From positions 28,104,178 through 28,168,177 of the forward strand of contig OX243828.1 in assembly GCA_945859605.1 (NCBI GenBank): 64,000 bases of DNA, in the 5' to 3' direction. Position numbers and translations under genes: made by a program. Under the pieces are notes generated by a model. That model was not told where the DNA came from, did no database searches, and worked only from the letters and a program-made list of their open reading frames with translations. The number at the start of each line of letters is the position of its first letter. Within the stretch, counting starts at the first letter, position 1. This document shows, piece by piece, positions 46,701 to 56,201 of this stretch. The stretch is from Lumbricus rubellus. Its lineage: Eukaryota > Annelida > Clitellata > Crassiclitellata > Lumbricidae.

Positions 46701-47064
46701 AGTGAACGTTGCCAACGATGAGTCATCGTTGGTGGGCGTTGCTTCTTCCGATGCTTCCATAACAGGACGACAGGTCGTCATGGCGATGGCTGGCGACGAT
46801 TATCCGAGCGTCGTTTCGTCGAAAAGTCCTGACGACCAGTCAACCATTGAAGCTTATTTTCGGCTGAAAGAAGCGTTGTCTGACGGCCATTTCGAAGCCG
46901 AAGCCGACGCAGGCGATTTCAGCGTTACGAAGCAGCCTGTGCTCAACTCTGACCCTGCTGCCATTCCCGCGACAGCGAGTAAGGGCGAAGGAATTGCCGA
47001 GCGGCGGCTTCGCTTCGAGACGCCGCTTCTCGTCGCATCAAAGCTCGGCGAAATATTTGTCTGA
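37767..47064 (+). CDS. RNF217-like: RNF217-like RBR E3 ubiquitin ligase, membrane-anchored
   Basis: RING-between-RING ligases take ubiquitin from an E2 onto a RING2 cysteine and then to substrate. Exons are 37767-38915, 43460-43661, 45145-45321 and 46199-47064. Phases 0, 1 and 1 fit, giving 797 aa. RING1 runs from Cys220 (ECLICF) to about Cys266, the IBR from Cys303 (CPRC) to about Cys352, and RING2 from Cys379 (CPKC). Intron 1 cuts RING2, and Cys392 in STGCDHMTC is the expected catalytic cysteine. After FGCKYLY comes one hydrophobic helix (about 454-482, [20 protein letters not shown]), as at the C-terminus of RNF217. The N-terminal 210 residues are low complexity and acidic. The last exon adds a poly-Ala run and about eight copies of an 11-residue repeat ([11 protein letters not shown]), a tail not expected in the vertebrate protein. 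Orthology to RNF217 rests on the RSIFGCKY-TM layout and needs a tree. Confidence 0.9.
38916..40050. other. Start of RNF217-like intron 1
   Basis: Unique-looking AT-rich intron sequence. I see no exon or mobile element before the tandem arrays begin. Confidence 0.5.
40053..40845. repeat. Mixed 16-bp and 12-bp minisatellite
   Basis: Built from two interchangeable units, TGGCTGTGAATCATTC (16 bp) and TGGCTGTGTTTC (12 bp). Pure 16-mers come first, then blocks alternate. It lies in RNF217-like intron 1. Frames through it are artefacts. Confidence 0.9.
41150..42117. repeat. 16-bp satellite with 304-bp higher-order repeat
   Basis: About 60 copies of a unit close to CATGATCTCACCCTCA. Variant bases (CGTG, TTCA, CTTA, ACACG) recur in the same order every 304 bp (19 units). 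The marker TTCACACGAT is at 41317, 41621 and 41925. The array is in RNF217-like intron 1. Confidence 0.9.
42347..43459. repeat. 43-bp tandem array carrying the 3' splice site of RNF217-like intron 1
   Basis: About 26 copies of a 43-bp unit with GTAAACAGTGTTTACTGC and TTACGTTTACAG. The last copy's TTTACAG is the acceptor of exon 2 (exon starts 43460). Every other copy has the same TTTACAG followed by GTCTTC. Variants include A/G in AACAGTG and C/T in CTTCATT. Confidence 0.92.
43690..43742. repeat. (TAA)n microsatellite
   Basis: About 17 units just after exon 2 of the RNF217-like gene. Confidence 0.9.
43880..44260 (-). pseudogene. LINE reverse-transcriptase C-terminal fragment
   Basis: Minus-strand reading gives [20 protein letters not shown] (about 44170-44111), then a K-R-W-L-D-D-V-like block and [15 protein letters not shown] (about 43955-43911), the usual end of RTE/CR1-type LINE proteins. 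Frames are broken. A short plus-strand copy of the last block occurs at 49537-49592. Confidence 0.65.
44262..44332 (-). mobile_element. tRNA-related SINE head
   Basis: The minus strand has GCCTGGTAGCACAGTGG (A-box-like) and, about 45 bp on, GAGTTTGCGCCC (B-box-like). It is partial, with no tail or target duplication resolved. Confidence 0.5.
44835..45085. repeat. Retroposon end with (CTTA)n tail
   Basis: AGGCACTGTAACACAGCC matches the segment near 1520 in inverted relation to an ATT tail. The second half (about 44990-45075) ends in ACGGCTTACTTACTTACTTA, the CTTA-type LINE or SINE tail. Confidence 0.55.
45355..45620. repeat. 22-24-bp minisatellite in RNF217-like intron 3
   Basis: About 11 units with GCATTCATGGCTTTT and variable links (GTAATCCAT or TTAATCCCT). 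Open frames through it are artefacts. Confidence 0.85.
45715..46055 (+). pseudogene. LINE reverse-transcriptase C-terminal fragment
   Basis: The plus-strand frame from 45724 starts [20 protein letters not shown], continues [14 protein letters not shown], and after a frameshift shows [18 protein letters not shown] and HWTFGPAAW. It corresponds to the C-terminus of the reverse transcriptase at 8752-9780. It lies in RNF217-like intron 3. Confidence 0.75.
46455..46720 (+). repeat. 33-bp coding repeat in the RNF217-like last exon
   Basis: About eight units encode [11 protein letters not shown] with rare G, Q or E changes. A unit length divisible by 3 keeps the frame. The repeats lie C-terminal to the membrane helix. 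Confidence 0.9.
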
Positions 47065-47700
47065 TGGTTGTTGTCGTCGTAATGTCGGGACGAGTTCTAT
47101 TTCAGTTCTCATCATTGCCATGTTGATTACAGCGCTGCTGCACCCAGTATCGTCACTTCACCGTTTGATTTTCATTGCCATGTTGATTACAGCGCTACTG
47201 CTGCACCCAGTATCGTTACTTCACCGCTTGATTTTCATCTTCTGCATTTGTGCAGACACGTGCACACACACTTCAGCTCACTTGAAAGAATCCATTTAGT
47301 TCAGCTGCTGCTCTTACTCAACTTTTGCGTCCAATGATGTTGTTGGTGGTGCTTCGTTCGCCAGCAAACAGAAGATTCGCCGATTATTATATTCATTGTG
47401 ATTTCGTTGATACAGTAGATTATCATCCGGTTAGCTCATGATGCACAACATGATGCACAAGATCCCGTGATTGTATTAATTATTCTGTGATCCAGTGGAT
47501 CAGTTGATGCTGTAAACTAAATTATATAATGCTTAAGATTATTATTATCTGTGCGATTTTCATAGAATTTGTCAGATTATCATGTTATTTGAATATCATA
47601 AATATCCATTGGACCGTTTGTCAGATTATCATGTTATTTGAATATCATAAATATCCATTGGATCGTTGTGTAATCTTGAAGGCAGAAACTTCCTCTTTAA
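47065..47700. other. Post-stop region of the RNF217-like gene with short duplications
   Basis: Two roughly 62-bp copies with ATTGCCATGTTGATTACAGC (47112 and 47175) and two 47-bp copies with CAGATTATCATGTTATTTG (47571 and 47622). Probably 3' UTR or flank. No further exon was found. Confidence 0.6.
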
Positions 47701-48169
47701 AGGGATGCAGGAAATGATTATTTGGCTTGGCTACTATTATTAGTAAATGTAGTGTTATTATCAGTAATGTTGTTTAGTTTTAATTCCTTTATCTTATGCA
47801 AGGTTATGTTTTAAACAGGTTAGCATGTTCCCTGGGAGGCAAATGTGTATGTTTACCAGTGACATTCTGAGTGGAGGTTCAGGTCTGGGTTTTAGACCAT
47901 TTCTCATTACATGACTTTCCATCATCCCATGACATTCAGATTAATGATATCTCTATCAAGTTGTGATTATTGACAGATCTTTCATGTTTTGTGCGACTGA
48001 AAGGATTTGATTCGATAACTCGATCGTGATTAATGTGCCATTCGTTGTCTTATCAAGATGCACAAGATGCGATTTCGAGTATCTCGTTACTGTAGTCCTT
48101 CGTCGGTTTATTTGGGTGTGGCTTGAAGTTTGGCGCAGTAGATGTAAACAGATCTTGGAACTACCATCA

Positions 48170-48532
48170 GAAATATTGCGTGTAGTCGTTGCTTCATCAT
48201 CATCTCTTCACACACGAAACTCGTTGCGTGTAGTCGTTGCTTCATCATCATCATCTCTTCACACACGAAACTCGTTGCGTGTAGTCGTTACTTCATCATT
48301 ATCATCTCTTCACACACGAAACTCGTTGCGTGTAGTCGTTGCTTCATCATCTCTTCACACACGAAACTCGTTGCGTGTAGTCGTTACTTCATCGTCATCG
48401 TCTCTTCACACACGAAACTCGTTGCGTGTAGTCGTTGCTTCATCATCATCATCTCTTCACACACGAAACTCGTTGCGTGTAGTCGTTACTTCATCGTCAT
48501 CGTCTCTTCACACACGAAACTCGTTTCTTTAA
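48170..48532. repeat. 45-51-bp minisatellite (about 7 copies)
   Basis: Units contain GCGTGTAGTCGTTGCTTCAT, then CTTCACACACGAAACTC, with variable TCATCA triplet numbers so unit lengths differ by 3. The open frame is a by-product. Confidence 0.85.
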
Positions 48533-50055
48533 TAATGTTGGAATCTCAAAACTGCGGGATGTGAAAACGCAAATTATCTAGTCTGCAAAATTGGTCTGGT
48601 GTTTGAACTGGACACTTCTTTGCCGACTCTGCGTCAACGTAAAATACTGAATTATTATTTCATCTCTAACAGTTTATAGTTCTGTGTATCAGTCAGATTC
48701 GGTTTAGCGCGGGCGCACGTTATGTTCATTGCAGTTCAATTAAACACGCAGTCTACGAGAAGAAGGTTCAATCTGCACGCCTCGTTTACAAAGTAAAAAC
48801 TATTTGAAATTTGTGTTTGTTAGTCACATTTATTACTTTTAGATTGCAAAGCTTTCTAATATATTATATTTAAAGTATTTCTATAAATGACTAGCATACG
48901 ACTGTGCATATCAATGGAATGGACTAGAATGTTAGAAGCTGCTTCATGAGGGTTTGGTCACAAGATGTATTACAGATTTTTTTACATATAGAGACTGCAG
49001 AGATTAGGAAGTCTGTTACTAGGTAATTATAATAATAATACAGATTCCACTTGTACTCCAAATTTGCCTTGCATTCATATTTCCAAAAAGATGTAGAAAT
49101 TGTTCTGTAAGTTCATGACCTTGGTGCAGTCATCATTCAAGGTAGGCATTGGAATCTCGTGTTATCCATCAAGAGTGTTTTGACGGCAAATCACTTGTGT
49201 AGGTTTAAAGATTTTTTTTTAAACAAGAGAGAGAAAATTTGAAATGCAGTATATCACATATGAATGAATCATGTATCAAAAGCCCAAGAACTTTCTAAAT
49301 TTAAATGCACCACCTTATTAGAGCTTTTCTAAAAACCTGCGTTGAATATAGAAATAACCTGTAGCAAAGTTTGCATCATTTTACATATAATTATACAAAT
49401 TCTGTCATTCATAAATAAGAATATTTGAATCTACACAGGTTGTGAAACAAAGTCAAATCAATAACATCAAACAGCGTTTTAACTGGTTCAGAAACATTGC
49501 GCATAAATCTGTCACATTAACATTTTACATTAGTAAAAGGCTGGCCTTGTCGATCGCTAGAGTTCAACGAACTGACAGCACAAGGTGACAAGGTGATAAT
49601 TGTATATAACCATGAAATGCAGAAAATCGGCCATTGAAAAATTACATTACAAATTACATTGATTGCATATAATATATGACGCGTCCTGGTAAAACTCAGG
49701 TTTCTGCATAAAGTTCCACATGAAAAGCATATAAACATTATTTCACACTGATGAAGAAAATATTTGTTCTTGCACACTGAAAAGGACAATGTTTGCCACT
49801 GATAAGGACAATGTTTGCCACTGATAAGGACAATGTTTGCCACTGATAAGGACAATGTTGAATCAGTTCTTTACGATTAAGAAACCTCTTCATGCAATTC
49901 CTTTTCGAAATATATATGGCACCAAAATTATTGCAGAGTTCTGCTAGTTTATAAGTTTGATTTTTAATGGATTCGAAGTTCTGAGAACAGGTTGACCTTT
50001 TTTCTTAAATATTTACAAGACTGAGCGTGACGAGACTTTGGCATAAAATAAAAGC
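48533..50055. other. Gene-free stretch
   Basis: It contains a short plus-strand LINE C-terminal remnant at 49537-49592 (reads [16 protein letters not shown], then stop) and a 22-bp repeat ACAATGTTTGCCACTGATAA at 49788-49858. No gene is recognised. Confidence 0.5.
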
Positions 50056-50061
50056 TGGCCT

Positions 50062-50470
50062 ACATACATACATACATACATACATACATACATACATACA
50101 TACATACAAACATACATACATACATACATACATACATACATACAAACATACATACATACAAACATACATACATACATACATACATACATACATAGTTGCA
50201 TACATACAGTCATACATACATACATACATACATACAAACATACATACATACATACATACATACATACATACATAGTTGCATACATACATACATACATACA
50301 TACATACATACATACATACATACATACATACATAGTTGCATACATACATACATAGTTGCATACATACATACATACATACATACATACATACATACATACA
50401 TACATACATACATACATACATACATACATACAAACATACATACATACATACATACATACATACATACAGA
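50062..50470. repeat. (CATA)n microsatellite
   Basis: A 400-bp CATACATA tract interrupted by AACATA and TAGTTGCATACATA. Long Tyr/Val/Cys/Met frames on the minus strand are artefacts. Confidence 0.95.
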
Positions 50471-50529
50471 CATCGCAGAGGGCACTGTAATAGTCAAGGC
50501 GGAAAACTGTGAAAGAGTGGACAATTGTA

Positions 50530-50965
50530 GAGGTGGCAAGTTCAGAAGCACTCCCAGCCTAACCATGCCTAAATAGGACAGTTCTGAGATTCTTAAAGAA
50601 TAGAGCGGAGTGACCCCTAGGCAATAAGCACACAGTATAACAGGAAGAATGAATGCCTGTCAAATAGCATTTGTCCGAGAGCAGGGAACCAGACGCTCAG
50701 CTTGGTCCACCGACCGAAGGGTGGATCGAGGTAGAACAACAGAGTTCTCACAGATATTGGGGAAGGGCAGATATAGGGGAGGGCAGATATAGGGGGAGGG
50801 CAGGGAAATGCACCATCTAACCAACCCACAGACCCTGTAGGCAAAATATAATTTGAGACCTGACCAAATGTTGGGATATAATCAATAAGATGAATCACAG
50901 CTTGTAGGACCAATTCCAGAAAACTAATCCAGTCAGCCGGTAGTCAGAGGGTGTTACAGTAGTCC
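50530..50965. repeat. Interspersed repeat of unknown class
   Basis: It begins with AGAAGCACTCCCAGCC and shares collinear words with 31562-31765. It includes a 20-bp duplication GGGCAGATATAGGGG near 50765-50805. The minus-strand frame has no domain I can name. Confidence 0.55.
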
Positions 50966-51261
50966 AGGTGGGAACTATGAAAGAGTCGTCAAGAACAAAG
51001 ATGGCACAAAAAGTTAGAGATATTTTTACAACTGGTAATAACAATCACGACATAGCAGGTTGTTTATATGCAGAGCAAAAGTTAACTCAGAGTAAAGTGA
51101 CCCAAGTGTGTGTCATCCAAGGAAACTAGTGTTAAGGCTTCCATGTCTACTTTTGCCAAACCAGATATAATGTTGTCTTGGTAGAGTTTAGTCACAGAGG
51201 TTAGGGAACATCCAGGTCTCCAGGGTTTCCATGATTCAATAAATATCTCTAACTGCAACTG

Positions 51262-51372
51262 GGCAGCCTGTAGGTCATCGGTCTGTAGGTCATCGGCCTG
51301 TAGGTCATCGACCTGTAGGTCATCGGTCTGTAGGTCATCGGCCTGTAGGTCATCGGCCTGTAGGTCATCGGC
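51262..51372. repeat. 15-bp minisatellite (about 7 copies)
   Basis: The unit CGGCCTGTAGGTCAT has C/T and A variants. A minus-strand frame reads DDLQA repeats and has no other support. Confidence 0.85.
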
Positions 51373-52259
51373 AGAGGATTGACTAAGGACAGAATTAGCC
51401 AATAAGATGGAAGTGTAATTGTGTATGATCATCTATTCCATTTTACTCACAGAAACCATACTCACTGCTTTGTGCAGGAGCTGCAGTACTTGCAATGAGA
51501 CCAGTAAGTATCTGGTCAATTAAATAGCTGATGAACAGCATTATAATTGGCTTTGCAGGTTAAAAATATCAAATGAGATTCTGCAAATTCACCTACACTT
51601 AGAAATTGTCAATAAAATTATACACCTTCTTGCCAAATCATGCCTCCAAGATGCAAGTGCTCAAACCCTGTTGAATGGCTATATACCTAATTTGGTTAGT
51701 AAGTTGTCGAAGCTCATAGTAATTGTAGAGCCTTTGTCAGCATGCCTCATCAGTGGCTATATCAATCGGACACACATTAGCAACATTTGAACACTGCAAT
51801 TAATGTGACCAGACGGTTATTATATACACCTCTACAGGTCCTCTCGCAATCCAGTACTTTGAATTGACCAACTCATACTCTGTCAGATCATTGGACGGTG
51901 AAGTCATGTGACGTGACAGTCGCATACACTCTGTTTTAAACAATACTTTCTAATTATGTCAGATCCAAAAATTTCAGTTGCCTCTCCAACACAGCCTCTT
52001 CATATAAAATTATCGTATAAATTTACAAAGCGCCTCTCATGGTGCGCACCAATCAGAGGCGGGATGTCATGACATTGTACTTCAGGTGGCACTCATTGAA
52101 AAGAAGTTTAAAGGTGACTGGAAATATAACGACCTGTTTGAAGTTCTAAGGTGAGTGCATGTTAACATGCAGCATTTGATTTGCAATAGCCTTGCACCAT
52201 AGTTGCTACTTCTTCTTCAAAGTATCGTAATAATAATGCTCAATAAAACTGCAGCTCGT
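51373..52259. other. Flank between the two convergent genes
   Basis: Two short stretches look like small plus-strand exons (51443-51502 and 52086-52151) but have no partner exons or domain. A GCGCCTCT retroposon-tail motif lies near 52030. Otherwise nothing is recognised. Confidence 0.35.
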
Positions 52260-52786
52260 TCAGGTTGAACTTGAGTTTGTCGTCGTTGACGTCGGCCATT
52301 CATCACCTGACCAGACCAACACGAAGATGCTGCTATCATCGGTCGCTGCTGCTGCTGTATCCTCCGTCGTGCTGTATCTTGATATCACGTTCGATGCCAG
52401 GTCCCTGTATCCTTTGCCGATTGTAACAAACAGCGACTTCTGTGAAGGAGGATTTGCGTCGACGTTGTCATACAGCAAATTAGGCAACGACGACAACGAC
52501 GGCAACATGTCCATCTCCGTTGACCTGGGAGCTTCTGGAAAAGAGAGCGGAAGGATGATGGAGATGTTGGGGAAGCTGTCGCCATACGGTTGGCAGACGG
52601 TCAGTGGTATCATGTTGTGCTTGCTGATGACAACGATGCAACCACCGGTTGTACCGACGTAAAGGAATTCATCGACAACGTTCATACACGTCACTTGCCA
52701 CTTTGTAGCTGCAAACAACAAATTTAACTGAATTAACATTAATGCATAATGTACGATAGAAACAACCTTAAACTAACCTATCGGTC

Positions 52787-52846
<60 letters not shown>

Positions 52847-55782
52847 GCTATTCCAAGCATTGTCTTCTTTTTTAATTAATGGATAATAGCAATAAGTTAT
52901 TTACAATAGCTTATTATTATTATTATAATCATTTATTACTAAAAATACTTTTTTACAAGAAACTAGAGCAAAAAAGTTGTTTTGTTCTGGAGTTAACGGT
53001 CCTCATCAACAAACAACTGTGTGAATGTGCCTTAGCGTTATATCAATCAAATCTGGTTAAAAAATTATTATCATCGTCGTCATCGTCATCATCGTCATCA
53101 TGAAAATTGTTAATTATTATTATTACTGAACAAAGTGTCGACATAATCGATCAGTTGATCCATCGATCAGTTGATCCATCAATCAGTTGATCCATCGATC
53201 AGTTGATCCATCGATCAGTTGATCCATCGATCAGTTGATCCATCAATCAGTTGATCCATCGATCAGTTGATCCATCGATCAGTTGATCCATCGATCAGTT
53301 GATCCATCAATCAGATGATCCATCGATCAGTTGATCCATCGATCAGTTGATCCATCAATCAGTTGATCCATCGATCAGTTGATCCATCGATCAGTTGATC
53401 CATCGATCAGTTGATCCATCAATCAGATGATCCATCGATCAGTTGATCCATCGATCAGTTGATCCATCAATCAGATGATCCATCGATCAGTTGATCCATC
53501 GATCAGTTGATCCATCGATCAGTTGATCCATCGATCAGTTGATCCATCGATCAGTTGATCCATCGATCAGTTGATCCATCGATCAGTTGATCCATCGATC
53601 AGTTGATCCATCGATCAGTTGATCCATCAATCAGTTGATCCATCGATCAGTTGATCCATCGATCAGTTGATCCATCGATCAGTTGATCCATCGATCAGTT
53701 GATCCATCAATCAGTTGATCCATCGATCAGTTGATCCATCAATCAGATGATCCATCGATCAGATGATCCATCGATCAGTTGATCCATCAATCAGTTGATC
53801 CATCAATCAGTTGATCCATCGATCAGTTGATCCATCGATCAGTTGATCCATCGATCAGTTGATCCATCGATCAGTTGATCCATCGATCAGTTGATCCATC
53901 GATCAGTTGATCCATCGATCAGTTGATCCATCGATCAGTTGATCCATCGATCAGTTGATCCATCAATCAGTTGATCCATCGATCAGTTGATCCATCGATC
54001 AGTTGATCCATCGATCAGTTGATCCATCGATCAGTTGATCCATCAATCAGTTGATCCATCGATCAGTTGATCCATCGATCAGTTGATCCATCGATCAGTT
54101 GATCCATCGATCAGTTGATCCATCGATCAGTTGATCCATCGATCAGTTGATCCATCGATCAGTTGATCCATCGATCAGTTGATCCATCAATCAGTTGATC
54201 CATCAATCAGTTGATCCATCGATCAGTTGATCCATCGATCAGTTGATCCATCGATCAGTTGATCCATCGATCAGTTGATCCATCAATCAGTTGATCCATC
54301 GATCAGTTGATCCATCGATCAGTTGATCCATCGATCAGTTGATCCATCAATCAGATGATCCATCGATCAGTTGATCCATCGATCAGTTGATCCATCAATC
54401 AGATGATCCATCGATCAGTTGATCCATCGATCAGTTGATCCATCGATCAGTTGATCCATCGATCAGTTGATCCATCGATCAGTTGATCCATCGATCAGTT
54501 GATCCATCGATCAGTTGATCCATCGATCAGTTGATCCATCGATCAGTTGATCCATCAATCAGTTGATCCATCGATCAGTTGATCCATCGATCAGTTGATC
54601 CATCGATCAGTTGATCCATCGATCAGTTGATCCATCAATCAGTTGATCCATCGATCAGTTGATCCATCAATCAGATGATCCATCGATCAGATGATCCATC
54701 GATCAGTTGATCCATCAATCAGTTGATCCATCAATCAGTTGATCCATCGATCAGTTGATCCATCGATCAGTTGATCCATCGATCAGTTGATCCATCGATC
54801 AGTTGATCCATCGATCAGTTGATCCATCGATCAGTTGATCCATCGATCAGTTGATCCATCGATCAGTTGATCCATCGATCAGTTGATCCATCGATCAGTT
54901 GATCCATCGATCAGTTGATCCATCGATCAGTTGATCCATCGATCAGTTGATCCATCATTGATTGTCGCATGGATCAGTCAAGCACTTCTAGAAGTCTGAC
55001 CATGTCTTCTACTCATAGAAAAATTAAGATTTATATATTTAAACAGGAAATTTCTGCAGAAAAACATATTTCCAGGATCATACAATAACTTTAGCCGTGG
55101 TTGGGTCGGGAGCGCTTCTGAGTAGAAACTCTTGAAGAGGCGCTATATAAATGTCTGAAATGAATGAATGATGTGAAAAAATGAAAGACATGTTAAATAG
55201 ATTATTTGCAGTCAATCACCTTTGAATCTATTGTTGTCCTGAGGACCGTTGCCCCTGAGAAGTTTGGATGGAATCTGGTTGACCAGATTGACCAAGGCCA
55301 ACAAAGACTTCGTTGATGTATCCCAGCAGTAAACTGTTGTACCTGGAGAGAGACATTCATTATAATCATTTAGTATAAGCTAGAAATATACATCAAGCAT
55401 TTTTGCTTAAAACCGTGTTAGCAAAACAATGCAAAATAAGCCAGAACAGCTTAAGCAGTTTAAGCAACTTCTCAGAAGTTCAAGGAAACGAAAGCACGTA
55501 GCTTTATAAATGTTTTATAAATGTTTAAATACAATACAATACAATACATAAAAAGGTTAGCAAGTGTAAGACTATATTCTCATGAACGCAGAACTTATGA
55601 CATTCTTATTCCCAGCAACAGCTGATTCAAAGCAATGTGTACAGAGAGTCTGAGCAACACTGCAAATGTTCCGTTACATCCACATTATTACGATACAATG
55701 AGCAGGACTAATTTGGAAATGAAGACATTAATAATAATAATAACAATAATAATAATAATAAATAATAATAATAATAATAATA

Positions 55783-55823
<41 letters not shown>

Positions 55824-56147
55824 CTGGATAGACATAGGAGTAGAGAGTGAAAGGATCAGTGGAAGATGTGACGAGGTGGAATGTGTCCACATGATTTTCT
55901 TCGGTGTTGAAGTGGTTTAACGTGCGAATGCACTCGCTTGTTGTTGAATCGGCGCTCCAGATGGTGATCTTGCCATGCTCCTGGCCACACCAGAGTTCAG
56001 TAGCACTGCACACAAACATACAAATACTTGCTTTGAGATGCATAATTTTTATGAGGTCTAAAAGTCAAGTCCAGAAGAGTCCAGAACATACCGTGGCATG
56101 GTTAGTAATTAATTCCAAACCAGTCTATATTCCGCAGTCTAGTGACT

Positions 56148-56201
<54 letters not shown>

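Noticed and set aside
50005..50576. Several 120-150-codon frames on both strands
   Set aside because: A CATA microsatellite without stop codons, not coding.
51443..51502. Possible small plus-strand exon (acceptor CTCACAG, donor GTAAGT)
   Set aside because: No flanking exon, homology or frame partner could be found. Such pairs occur by chance.
52086..52151. Possible 22-codon plus-strand exon (reads VALIEKKFKGDW, donor GTGAGT)
   Set aside because: It has good-looking splice sites, but there is no neighbouring exon and it lies right next to the LRRK 3' end on the other strand. Kept as unproven.
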